Assembly (NCBI RefSeq): GCF_003473485.1 | Contig: NC_053045.1 | Span: 59,376,494-59,440,493 of the forward strand | Direction of reading: 5' to 3' | DNA: 64,000 nt | Source of the DNA: Medicago truncatula | Lineage: Eukaryota; Streptophyta; Magnoliopsida; Fabales; Fabaceae | Shown: positions 41,199 to 53,179 of the stretch, in pieces | Layout of the letters: each line of letters begins with the position of its first letter | Position numbering within the stretch: position 1 is the first letter of the stretch | Translations under genes and position numbers: made by a program | The notes under the pieces: model-generated | The model's input: only the letters and a program-made list of their open reading frames with translations | Told to the model about the DNA's origin: nothing | The model's database searches: none

Positions 41199-41441
41199 AT
41201 GGGAGGCAAGAAGTCCTCTTCCTTTTGTGGTATGTTGAAGTCTTGTTTCTCAAGTGGAGGAAGCAGTAGGGATGATTATTACTATTATGATGATGATGGC
41301 AGTAGCAGAAGGATATTTGCAAGTGATGAAGACAGAGGTCGTTGGGTTGCTGAGCCTGGTATTGACAAGAAAGCTTCTGCTTTCATTGCTAGATTCTATG
41401 CCAACCGAGCCACTGATTCTGAGCAACAAATTGCTTCTTGA
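41199..41441 (+). CDS. Small plant-conserved protein with RWVAEPGIDKKASAFIARFY motif
   Basis: 80 aa, single exon. MGGKKSSSFCGMLKSCF at the N-terminus has Gly2 and Ser6, a good N-myristoylation consensus, with nearby Cys10 and Cys16 as possible palmitoylation sites, so plasma-membrane anchoring is plausible (inference). A Tyr/Asp-rich stretch follows (DDYYYYDDDG), then the conserved FASDEDRGRWVAEPGID segment ending near FYANR. I recognise the C-terminal motif from small uncharacterised plant proteins but not a function. A TATA box lies at 41069. The Ser/Asp composition is far from the AT-rich background, supporting a real gene. Confidence 0.8.
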   Translation: MGGKKSSSFCGMLKSCFSSGGSSRDDYYYYDDDGSSRRIFASDEDRGRWVAEPGIDKKASAFIARFYANRATDSEQQIAS

Positions 41442-42980
41442 AATTTCATTTTAACTTCTTCATTCTTGTTTTTCCTACCAATAATCCCCCTCCCCAAATG
41501 TAAAATATAATGTTTTCTTTATTTGGTTGTAGTCAGTTTTATAATAATTTACTGCAGTTGTTCTTGATCATCGTTTGATTATATATGATGGTGGTCTAGT
41601 TCTTTCTTTTCCCTTTGATATTGCATGTATTGTAGCACTCGCACACAAAGAGATGGATAGGGTACTAATATGATTACAATGACATTGAATATCAAAATAA
41701 TTAAGTTACAAGAAATTATATAACAAAAACTAAATAGATTAGACTAAACTATAAATATAAACCCTCAATATAACTTAAACCCAATATTTTATTATGTAAC
41801 AACTCCGTCTTGTTTTATTTTGGTTAGCTTTTTTTATGTTAAGGAAATATTTAGGGTTTAGGTTATTTAAGACATATCTAGCAATTTCTAGTAAGCACAT
41901 CACATGAATGAAATTAACTTTGCAGTCATATAGCTAGATCATTTGGTGTCTACCTTATAACGTTCTACTTTTCTAGTGCGAATCTGTAACTTTGGTATAC
42001 CTACAGAAAAAGCACTGGATTCCCTTTCCTTTGTGTCAATATTTCAGCTTTTGGGACAACAGTAACCCTCATTGTTCTCGTATTTATCCGATTATTAGAC
42101 TATAGTTAGTTAGAGAAGCTTGGTTAAGAGTTAGTTAGAGTTAGTTACACAACTAAACATTATATATAGGAACACTAATGCATCATTTCTACTACCTTTT
42201 ATCAAATCTAGTTTACTCTATTATGAGTCACTATGGATATCTCCCACATGAATACACCTATGCTCTCTTTCTAGCTGATCACTATGATCTTTATCCTTAG
42301 GATTCCATAATTACTAACACCGGTTACCTGTTATGGAGCACTACACAACAAAGGGAAAGAAAAGTTAACGATCTCTTTTATCTAAAGTAGGTATCAACAC
42401 ACCAAACGAAAATCTTAAAGAGATGCCATAAGTATATGGGTTTTTCTCATTTCACCCTTTCACGCCAAACATTATTGAGTTTGATCATGTGTCACGGGGT
42501 GAACTTCTATATTTGGTCTTACTTGTCATAATTGATTATTCTATATCATATTAATTTTTTATATTAGAATTGATGTGTGGATATTTTTGTGGACGGTCCA
42601 AATCGATGAAGTTTGATGATATATTATTCTTTTATATTGAGACTAACTTATCATTACAAAATTAAATTTCGATATGAGAAGTATCCATGAGAGACTTGGC
42701 TTATGGATGTACAATGTTGAGTCTTAGATCAGTTGATTTATATTCTTACCATGTTCCTTCATTTTAAGTATCTTTTCTTATGAAATTATATTCCTTGGTC
42801 CTTTTGTCAAAAATAAATATTATTGTTAAATAGTTTGTGGGATTGGTGTTATTTTTCAAATATAAGTTGAACATAGAAAAAGTACAGTCAAAAGTTCAAA
42901 CTCCCAACAGTAGGATGCTAATTTGGAAACTGACTACAGTACAATTTTGTTAATTTGGAAAGCAGAATACATTTTGGTTC

Positions 42981-43179
42981 GAGTAGTGATATTTGAACAT
43001 CTATTTGAAACAACTTTTGTGACAATCTCTTTTTTCTCTCTTTCTATTGGTCAAAAATAATAGAGAGAGAGAGAGAGAGAAAAAAAGTAAGAGAGGGAAT
43101 AAGAGTATAATGTGAGTATGTGAGAGAAAGTTGTCAAAAAGTTGTCATAAAGTGATTGTACAAATATCATTTCTCTTTT
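42981..43179. mobile_element. MITE (family 1, copy 2)
   Basis: The complement of the right end begins AAGAGAAATGATATTTGTAC, matching the copy at 2663-2851. GACAACTTTCTCTCACATACTCAC-like sequence follows in both. Inserted in reverse orientation. A GA-rich stretch lies in the centre. Confidence 0.72.
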
Positions 43180-44994
43180 GATTCTGCCTAATTATATACA
43201 TGAGCAAATATTCTTACAATTTGTTGTTTGTGTCAAGAATATGTTAATTACTTTTACATGCATAAATCCTGTGGGGTATAAATATGCATATTGCCTAATC
43301 TATTTCTAAGCCCAAATTAGAAGAAAATTCAAGTTCAAAAGAGAGTCAAGAACTTGTATCTTGACATGGTCAACTAGAAATCTTAATAACGGGAGGGGCA
43401 ATACAAATGTGGTGTAGTGTGAGTGCCAAACATTACTGTTACATGCATAAAAGAAGTGTGAATTCTTGACTCACTTTGGAAACCATTGGTAAAGGTTGAA
43501 TGGAATCATCAATAAATGTACATTAGAATGAGAAGGTACCATTTTAAATTGGAATATCATTCCTGCAGCATCTTGTACAAGAACCAATGTTTATCCTTTG
43601 AATCGCATGGCTTCTAAGTAGCACAAAGCTACTTTCAGTGTCGGGAATAACACTCAATTATATTTGTCACTTCTTGGTTCTTCTTACATCATTTCACCCA
43701 AAATTTTATGCTATATGTTTGGTAAACTATAGTACATATAACCAACAATTCACTTTTTCCCCACATGGAATGAATTTTTACTACTTTTATTGGAAATTTC
43801 TTAGAGGTGTATAGTTCTCTTGCTCAGCCTCAGATTATAACTTGGCCTGATAAAATAATTTGGATATTTTAGATAAACAACTTTAATCCAAGGTGAATCG
43901 GAGAGACATGATCCAGAGTTGGTGATGTGGGACGAAGAACGATAGTGCAATTCGGAGAGAAGATGTATTTGCAAAGTGCAAACACTTTAATACTCAAGTC
44001 AACATTTGATTAAATAGAGTGAGAGGTTTATCAAAATTGGTTGTGTGCCTTTCTTACGACACAAGTATCCTTATATAAATGGAGTTTCAAGTAAATTAAG
44101 GTAAATTCTATTGCAAGTGTTGAGAGATTGTCGATGCAATTAGTCGATCACCGTCTGATGATGATCATGTGATTGATTACTGGAAGGATACACTTTGGTA
44201 TGTTGGCGGCACAACGTCTTAGTGTGTGCCTGTTTATCGATAATAAATAGCAAGGTTGCTTTTTTTCTTATGCTTGACTTTGAATGCAATCCATTTTTTC
44301 TTGATAAACTTGAATGGGGTCCTTTTGAAAAGGATAATGCATCAAAGTCATTATTTATCTATATTTACTTTTGTGCGCCTTACATTGTTTGTATCCGTTA
44401 GTAATTTGAATGAAAAGGGTCTTACTAATCGGTATAAACAATATATGCACAACAAAAGTGACTCAACACAAATCAAACAGAAAAACAGAATAAAACCAAA
44501 AAGAAAGGACAATTTTAGTGATGGAATAAATTTATATGGTTATTTTGGAGTGACAAAACAAATGTTGAGTACTTCTATACTATTTTTGTTGTTGTTGTTG
44601 TCGACAGAAATACATTCCCATACTATCAAATAGAATTATTTTCATTGTTGTGTTCACTCCCTTTTTAAGAGACTGTTGGCACATGAACATAATGAAAAGG
44701 AAGGTAACTTGTTTTGTTTTCTCTTAAGTTTCATTCTTTTAAGTGAAACTAAAAGGATACTATTTTTTGTTTATGTTTTGCCTTGCCTTATTCTATTTTA
44801 ACACACAACAAATAAAGAACAGAATTCACATGTTCTATTCTATCCTGTCCAGCAATTATTTAACCTTTTTTTAATTATTTTTAAAAAAATTCAAAAATTG
44901 TGAATTACTTTTATTTTCTTTTTCCGCAATTTTATTTTATTTTTCCCTCAAACCTCATTTTTGTTAACTATACAACTGAACTAAGCTCACGAGC

Positions 44995-45155
44995 TCCCTT
45001 AAACCTTATTTTGTATATACTATATCATATATTTATTTATTTTTTAAATGAAAAAACGTTTCTCACCTTTTCTGGTCCCTTAAACCTTATTTGTATATAT
45101 TGTATCATATATTTATTTATTTTTTAAATGAAAAAACATTTCTCACCTTTTCTGT
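44995..45155. repeat. 81-bp tandem direct duplication
   Basis: The two units start TCCCTTAAACCTTATTT at 44995 and TCCCTTAAACCTTATTTG at 45076. Both end AAAAAAC(G/A)TTTCTCACC plus TTTTCTG. A few substitutions and small indels separate them. Confidence 0.9.
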
Positions 45156-45591
45156 TTTGGAATTAAAAACAAGTGTGTCTGGTTCCATAACAAACGTTTC
45201 TTTGTAGGTAAGCTTTTTTCATTCATCAAATCTCAACTATTCATTTTTTAAAAAAAATATTATTAATTGATTTTTTTTTAAAAAGAACGAAATACTACAT
45301 ACATAAATATTTTTAAAAAGTTATGTGAATTTAAAAATAAATGTTTACTCAAAAAGACACTTCCTGCTTTTTTATTTCCGGCACAGGTCGATACATATAT
45401 ATATATGTTCGAAAATTTTACTCGTAGTGACTTGAGCTCAAATACAGAGTTTCTTTAGCTTTTTTTAAAAATAAAAATAAAAAAAATACACTACAAAGTT
45501 TCTTTATTATTAAGTTGTGTACAAATTATTATTAAAAAAAAAAAGTTGTACATGGACAAATTAAATAATAAATTAACATTGGTGTTGGTGG

Positions 45592-45682
45592 TTTTTTTTT
45601 GTGGTGTCCGGGATTCAAACCCCGAACCTTGCATATATTATATATTGTCCTTATCAACTGAGTTAAGTTCACGGAGACAAGG
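45592..45682 (-). repeat. tRNA-derived SINE, type B
   Basis: On the minus strand: CGTGAACTTAACTCAGTTGA (A box), GGTTCGGGGTTTGAATCCCG (B box), then CACCACAAAAAAAA. A short pol III-type element. Confidence 0.7.
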
Positions 45683-46571
45683 TGTTGGTGGTTTGTTATA
45701 GTCTATGTCGTTTCTTATAAGTTTTCTTTATTGAAAAACGTTTATTAAGGAAAAAACAAACTCACAGAATCACAATAGTATATCAAGTTTTTTAATTTAT
45801 TGTAGTTTTATCCGATTAGAGATATTTATCTCAATTATGTGCGGAAGAAATTCGATCTAATAAAAAATAAAGTATTATCATGAATTTAAGTTTTGAAAAT
45901 AAAAATAAGGTTGAAAATGAAGACTTCATTGTAAATGGTCAACGTCAGCCAAATTTTTCGAGAGATATTTATCATCGATAAATTTGATAAATATTTAATA
46001 GCTGATAAAAAAAAAATGATTGGAAGTGGTCAATTCATTATGAATGGTTTTATAAAAAGGCTGTCATGCCAAAATATGATGGAAAAAAATTGACACATCC
46101 ACAAATAGAACCTAGAAGTAGTAAAATTTGATTGGTTTCCTATTCCTACCAGTGATCAGCTAGATGGAATTAGAGCCATCTAAATTGATAGGAACATTCT
46201 TTTCTTTTTTTTGGTATTCTTTCTTTTGACATCTTTAGTTAGTTGTGCATGGCTCTTTCATGTGGAGCCTTAGTTGAAATGGTGACCTCAAGTTATTTCC
46301 AAGTTTTCAGTGGTGAGTATTGTATCTATAATCAGTTGGAGATGGAGGTGAATAAGAGAGACAGAATAATTTGTACATTTCTTTCAAATGTAGAGGCTGT
46401 TATATAATGGAGTTCATCAAGAGAATTGGAGAGAAATCTCATTGTGGTCTTTCAATGATTTAAGTTGTGATTAGTGAATTTTTGGTTGAAGTCTCTTCTA
46501 GACAGTGCTTAACTAAGATGTGTTTGGGAAGGTTTAGGGGAGGAGGGTTTGGGAGTTCTAAATCTACATTT

Positions 46572-46573
<2 letters not shown>

Positions 46574-46629
<56 letters not shown>
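46574..46629. repeat. (AT)28 microsatellite
   Basis: Perfect 56-bp dinucleotide run, followed by a T-rich stretch. Confidence 0.95.
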
Positions 46630-46632
<3 letters not shown>

Positions 46633-47400
46633 ATTTTTTTTTGTTAATATATACACACACATATTTAATATTTTAAAATAACATCGCTATTAATGATCAT
46701 ATAATAGTATAGTCACATTTAATTAATTTTAAAAGATATTTCAAGTGTCCATAATTTCTCAACAAACACGCCCTTAGAAATTTTCACCAATTAATTTCAA
46801 CGTTTTTTTTCAAGTTAAAAATTGAACATTTCTTGAGTAAATAATCAATTTAGTTCTTCGAATATTATTTTCTAATCAAATGTTTCAGCTCAAGTAATTA
46901 AAAAGTTTTCAACTAGCTAGTTTTCTTAAAGTTATGTGCAAAACTTTAAACGATGAGATAAATTAATTTAACCAATGTTTTCTCTTTACAAAAACAATGG
47001 TGAGACACATGATAATCACTAAGATTGAATTAAGAAGATCAATATTCATAATAAATAGGAAAAATAGGAATAAAGTTAAGACTCATAATATAATGGAGAA
47101 GAAGAAATAGAGATTATAGAAGTAAAACCAAATAGATAAATAGAAGCAAATAGTAAAACTTTATTCAAAACAAAAAGTAGTAAATACATAAAAAAAAAAA
47201 AAAAGAAGTAAACAAAATAAACTAAGTTTTTGGGCTATGAGAAAGAAAATCTATTGTTTTTTTTAATCAAAATTGGATCGTAAACTAAGAAATTTCAGCT
47301 TATCAAGATTTTTTTTGGGTACATATGCTTAAAAAAAAACTTAGTTCCAAGGATAAAGAACTTTCAAGGAGTCACTTAAAAGAAAAGAATTCAAGCCTTC

Positions 47401-47765
47401 TTATGAGGAGTCCCAAATCTTGAACTTGGCAACGATGCCACACAATTTGGCCAAAAAATCTGCACTAACACTCTCTTCTTTGAAAGAGTGACATAACTGC
47501 ACCTCCCAATTCATTCTCAATAACTCTTGAACACAAGCAATGCCAAAACCATAACAATGGTACTTGTTAACCGATTTAGTAACAATATCAATAATAATTT
47601 TCGAGTCTGGATAACAACAAATTTGATTGCAACCCATATTATAAAGCTTCAGACCAATAAACAATGTCATAAGTTCCGAAAAAGTATTATTGAAAATACC
47701 CAAAAAGCCGTTGAACCCAACTACCATCCCCTCTTCTAATTAAACCACCGGTTCCAACTCTACCG
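47401..47765 (-). pseudogene. Retroelement RNase H-like fragment (RVT_3 type)
   Basis: The main frame (47727-47401) reads VVGFNGFLGIFNNTFSELM, then LFIGLKLYNMGC, DSKIIIDIVTKSV and KEESVSADFLAKL, the order of RNase H motifs found at the C-terminus of plant LINE ORF2. The upstream sequence (about 47765-47715) gives GTGGLIRRGDGSW in a different frame, so a one- or two-base shift breaks it. There is no RT nearby, so this is a 5'-truncated fragment or a captured domain. Confidence 0.72.
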
Positions 47766-49724
47766 TAGTGATTAATATATTGTTTTTTTCAATTAATATT
47801 GGTTAAGTTAGTTTAAATTGCAGTTTTGTTCAGTTTTTTGAACATAACACATAGCAATTAATGAATATGCATTCTTACAAAAAAGTAATTTAGACAATAT
47901 GTTTACATTATGTAATTACCTTAGAAATAACTTGACAAACGACAGATACTTTTGAATTTTCTTTCTTTCTTAATTTGAATTCTTCCAAGGACTAATATGA
48001 TAGTGCCTAACACTTTCATGGATCAAAAAGCAGTACTAATTTACTTGTTATTTATTCATTCCGATGAAAAAATGGAACATTGTACCCAAAAAAAATGGAA
48101 CTGTTCATAAGAGCAATGATGAGAATGAATAAGACATGTGACCAAGAAAATGGGCATTATAAAAACGTGATGTGGGCATTGAGTTCCCTACCTCAAGAGA
48201 CAACATAGACAAAATCATGTTATGAGACTAAGATTTTATTAGAAAAGGAGAAGCATGAAATAAATAATGGGAAGAAATAAGAGTATATTATTGAGTTATG
48301 CTTGCACCTGGAGTCTTTGTGATTGGGGCAGTGTGTCTGTAGAAATGGAAAGACGCACATTGTACGGCACCTTATCATGCACTTTGCCCACCCTCCTTCG
48401 GACCCTTTCTTAATGTCTTTTTGAATGTTTGGTCCCATCTTCAAAAAATGTGTCATAAACTATTTGAGATTGTTTAATAGACACCTTAAAATTGCTTATT
48501 AGATTGAAAAAAAATCTTATCAGAGTTACCACTCGATAAGATTTAACGCACAAAAACAGTTAATTGAAGATTACAATCTCAACATGAGCGAAATAAAGGT
48601 CAACTTTCAAATTATTCTCCATCCAAAATATATACCTCATTAAGATTTTTAATTATGAACCGAAAAAAGCTTTGCTCCCACATATATATATATATATATA
48701 ACAAAGAATAAATGTCTAAAACAAAACAATGAATCAATATTAGTATTTGAGATGACTTCGAGATTCCATTTGTTCTTTGAAAAAGAAAAGAAAAAATGTA
48801 ATTTTTTATTTTGAATAATAAAAAAAAGTCATTTTTAGTTTAAAAAAATAAATTGAGACAACTTCGTCTTTGCTTAAACCACCTTCAAAAAATTAATTTT
48901 TAAAAATGATATTGTTTCGAAATAGACAACAAACCCGAACATCATTGAAAAACCCAAACAATAAAAAAAAAATGGAGAATTTGGTCTCTAACAACAATTT
49001 AAAAGGAATAAATTGGTCCTTAGAACAAGAACAATACCTTCGTTTTACAATTATTCGTTCATTTTAGTTGTATTTCTTCTTTTGCATTCAAAAGACTAAT
49101 TTTTTGTTGGTCTTAAAATGGACGATTGATTGAATAAGGAACTACTTAGGATTTATTTATTTATTTATTGTAGAAACCAACCAATTTCTCACTTTTTAAT
49201 TATTGGCAGGATCAAATGATTCATTGTTTATTATTTCTTTAAAAAAAATTACTCATTGTTTATTATTGTCAAATACTTAATTGTCTGTTTTGAAATATTA
49301 TTGTCATAAGCAAACCAATAATATGACGGTGGTTTAGGTATAAACTGTGTTATTCCAGTTTATTTTTCTTATAGAATTTTTTTCCTCAAAAACTAAAATG
49401 AATCTCCATGCAAACAAAAAATCAAATCATCAATACTAAAGAAAAATACATTGCAATGATTAAATTTTAATAAATAATAATGGTATAATTTTTTCCTCAA
49501 ACAAAAAAATAATAACATTGGTATAATTTTTATAAAAAAAAATCCTTTGATCTCCTTCCATATGATTACTGAATATATATAAAAGGAATTTAGCACAAAA
49601 TTTTGTTAAAATAAGACTGTTTTTAATACTTCCGATGAAAGAAAAAAATACACCACTTTATAAAAATGATCGAATATAGTATCAATTATTTTTAATGAGA
49701 AATTCGAAAGTCAAATTATTATTT
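47766..49724. other. AT-rich interval, no gene seen
   Basis: A 78-aa frame at 48220-48456 (minus) has six Cys but no signal peptide and no known domain; left out as a gene. A short TA run lies near 48679-48701. Nothing else is recognisable. Confidence 0.45.
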
Positions 49725-50555
49725 TTTTTGTTACAAAGAGAAACAAAGCAAAAAAGAAAGAACAAACTAACTACTCTCTAAGAAATAAAGGGCCAACGAC
49801 TCGCTTCTTAGGAGATCAACAAGGCCAGCAGGGGGAATCATGAAGCAGAAACTCAACATCATAAGAAGCTTCAAGCTTTGTCATATAGTCTGCACATTGA
49901 TTCTCCTCTCTTAAGAGTGTGAGAAACCGTTACATTGAGTTGATGAAGCATTTGTTTTATGTCTTGTATGATAACAACATAAATATGGAACCTCTTAATG
50001 GGGTCATATACAAGGTTGATGCAAGCAAGATAATCAGAATATCAAACAAGGTCGACATATCCCAAATCCTTTGCCATGATCAACCCGTGATAGATAACAA
50101 AAATCTCACCTAGCAAGATGTCATATGAACCTGGAATGCAACTAAAGAAGCACAAAAGGAATATACCTGCATCAGCACGCAAGACTCCACCAAACCCGGT
50201 TTTAATTGGAGAACCAAGACAACTTCCATCCACATTAAGAATAGCACCTGAAAAATTGTTATCTTTCCATCTGATGTACCTGTTAGTTGTAACAGCAAAA
50301 GAAGAAGGAGAAAGGCTGATTACAATGCTTTCAATCAAATTTTTATGTTACAAGTCAGACGATGTAAAGACCAAGATTCACCACCCAAACACATAAGATT
50401 CTGATGTCGCCAAGATCACCAAACTCCGACAGAAAAAGTGATAGCATGGGAACCCTTAGTTCCCCCTTTAAGCCACTCGTAAGCATCAATAGAAGAGAAG
50501 AATTCAGGATTAGTGAAACCTAAGTGGTGCCATAACATAGCAGAGAAATAACATA
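49725..50555 (-). mobile_element. 5'-truncated LINE fragment (zf-RVT and RNase H)
   Basis: On the minus strand, pieces in order: HHLGFTNPEFFSSIDAYEWL near 50520-50460, CLGGESWSLHRLTC near 50390-50350, then RWKDNNFSGAILNVDGSCLG and TGFGGVLRADAGI (50280-50160). A frame change and RNase H C-terminal pieces such as SVGE/GESMCRLYDK-like sequence lie near 49910. A T run at 49722-49730 is the complement of the poly(A) tail. Several frameshifts. A second LINE lineage, distinct from 6261-11500. Confidence 0.78.
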
Positions 50556-50753
50556 TACTTACGTATCTAGTTTATTAGATTTTTAATTTGAAAACAACAT
50601 ATACTTACAAAAATGTCTCATAAGGTGAAAAATGACGAGCATTCTCAATGAAGAGTCATTTACTGAATATGAATTTTAACCTATTAAGGAAGAAAATATT
50701 GGTACCATTACTACTACTTTTGGTTACATTATTAAGCAAAACATAAATTTTTA

Positions 50754-50866
50754 GGTTCATTAAATAACTAACGTATCTAGTTTATAAATGTGACTAGATA
50801 CATTAGTTATTCAATGAATCTAAATTTTTTTTTTTTTTTTTATTATAAATATGACCGGAGAGAATA
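50754..50866. mobile_element. Partial Stowaway-like MITE
   Basis: TTCATTAAATAACTAACGTA and ATACATTAGTTATTCAATGAAT form an internal hairpin. The right end TATAAATATGACCGGAGAGA matches the 13990 family. The left end is missing. Confidence 0.6.
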
Positions 50867-52016
50867 TTAGTTATCATCACATATACAAAGACTCTCACTC
50901 TTCAATAATAAATATGTCCGAAAATTAAAATAAGAAAGAAAATAGGTAAGAGAAGGTTGAACCATCATATTCATATATACTTCCACTCTTCGTGTAGTGA
51001 TATAAAGTTATTAGTGAGATTCATTTAGTGGTTTTGTTTAGAGATGTTGAATTTGAGTTATTGAGTCACTAATATGCACTTTCATTTAAAATTATACATA
51101 AATTATAAGTGATATGAGACTTATTAAAAGCTCTTTAATTTACTAAGCTCTAAAATGTATTTAGGCTTTGGGAGATATAGATATAGTGATAAAATTTATT
51201 AAATTTTTTTTAAGACAATGTATTTGCTAACATATTTTTTTAATTGCACGCCATTATCTCCTTTGATTTCCGTCAAATAACAAATTTAATTGATTGTGAT
51301 ATTTTCTTATATATTCTTAATAAAAACTCTCTAGATAAATAACGATGTTATTAAACTTTTACCTCTTTAGAGCGTGGACCTTGTGTCTTTTATTTCTGAA
51401 TACGGTCCTCACATAGTACTATTAGGCTCGCTCTGGGAATAACATTTGGTGGGTGATCTGATCTGACTTGAAATGCTTTGATTTAATTATTACTTTTCGG
51501 AAGCTACATTTCATCACACCTTTATCATTAAAAAAACTCCTCATGTTTGAAAGTATATATTTAAATCGCAAAAATTGTTTGAAGTTACACATGTTCAAAG
51601 TTTTGGTGGATTTTTTTGGAAGCAATCCTTTGAATTGATATTGGATGGGCGGAGAAAGTAGTCTCATAACGTCTTTACAAAATTTACTTATAAGATGAGG
51701 CATAATATTTTATAAACTTCTTTTAGATGATAACAACATTTGATATTTGACCATTGCGTGTGAAGAAACTTTAGTTAGAATATATCAATGATTTAATCGA
51801 ACTCAATATCGCATGGGTTAATCACAAACTATATGTGAGTGATTCTCAAAGTACTAGAACTATATGCGATGAACTCAATATTGCAGTGGTTATCATAGCC
51901 TTGCGCTAGGTGTCGGCTAGGCAAATATTTTCAATTGCAAAAAGAATAATTTCTTATCTTTAAATTTCAACAATTAAGTATCTTCATGAATTAAGTATCT
52001 TCTTGATTGAAGAATT

Positions 52017-52098
52017 TTTTTTTTGGTCAAGGTCTGAATCCAAAACCTTGCATATACTATGCTTGTCCTTACCGACTGAGTTAAGCTCACGAAAACCC
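52017..52098 (-). repeat. tRNA-derived SINE, type B
   Basis: Minus strand: CGTGAGCTTAACTCAGTCGG (A box), GTATATGCAAGGTTTTGGAT, and an A-rich tail at the 52017 side. Same family as 45592-45682. Confidence 0.7.
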
Positions 52099-52946
52099 TT
52101 GATATAAGGTAGAAGTGGTGTCTCTTGTTCTATAATCAGTGGAATCAAATTTGAGATTTAGTGCTTGATTTAGCGGTGGTTTTTTAAGAATCACGGTGAA
52201 TTTTCATGTTTTCACAAAAACTTGTTTTTTAGTTTGAGAATTTTCACATCCAACTTGCCTCGGGACGTGATATTTTCACTGCAAAAGCTAATCCAAACAA
52301 ACACTTATTGTGCTGGCTAGCATGCTTTGAAAACTCTTCATGCAACTCTTAACAATTATCATCTTCTTATTTTAGTTTTTTTTTTGTTCATCCACACAAC
52401 ACAAGTTCTAAATCTCTGCCAAGGATACAAGTTACAAACATGCATTCACCAAGATGTAAAAAAAAAAAAAATAAGAGCATGTAGCAGCAGGATTAGAAAG
52501 TGGAAAAGTAAGGCCGACCATCTAAAGACCAAACATGCAGTATGTCTACATGTGAAAACAACGTACACCACCAATCATCTCAACTGTTTTTTAATCAAAT
52601 GTGTTATTTTAGGGGGGAAAGTGTTATAAAACAATAATCATTCCACCAATAATTTTCACTCTTCAGCTGTCAGTCAGTCACATGATACATCATTAGATTG
52701 CATGTGAAAAGGAATAAACCAAGTCTAATTAGATTAATTACAGAATTGAAAATCAAAAGAACAAAACTACTTTGCAATAAGATCATATTACTGTTACATT
52801 CATGGTTCCATTAAATCATTTATTTGTTATTAGGGTTATGCTAACTAGTGTTCCTCAAACACCAGTTAAAAACATAAGAAATAGAAATTTTTTATTGATA
52901 ACAATTTTTTTTTTTTTGTGATCAACAACTTCTTAATAGTACTTTA

Positions 52947-53179
52947 CTCCCTCTGTCCCTTAATAAATGACACAGTTGACTCCATTACGCATTTCAATGC
53001 ATAATTTTGAGTTTAAATATCTTGAATAATATGTTAGAAAAAATCATGAAAATTTGATATTTTGAAAATACTCATCGAGACGAATCTAATGATATCTTAT
53101 ATTATATTATTTATCTATGTATATTAGTAGAAAAATATGGTCAAAGTAAGCTAGATCATTTATTGCGGGACGGAAGGAG
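52947..53179. mobile_element. Stowaway-like MITE, 233 bp, TA target
   Basis: The left end CTCCCTCTGTCCCTTAATAA and the complement of the right end (CTCCTTCCGTCCCGCAATAA) are inverted repeats. TA occurs on both sides. Non-coding. Confidence 0.82.

Larger units (their letters stand above)
41442..47400. other. Long repeat-containing, gene-poor interval
   Basis: No gene I can support. Contents: MITE family 1 copy 2 (42981-43179), an 81-bp tandem duplication (44995-45155), a SINE (45592-45682) and an (AT)28 run (46574-46629). A TATA-like GGTATAAATATGC near 43270 has no frame after it. Around 42100-42200 GTTAGTTAGAGTTAGTTACA resembles some LTR ends. Confidence 0.45.

Noticed and set aside
48220-48456. 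78-aa Cys-containing frame, considered as a nodule-specific or defensin-like peptide
   Set aside because: No signal peptide, no intron after one, and the Cys spacing does not fit the NCR or defensin patterns.
52327-52629. 100-aa frame with signal-peptide-like start
   Set aside because: Beyond the hydrophobic start the sequence is Lys-rich, with no family resemblance and flanked by AT-rich DNA; likely chance.
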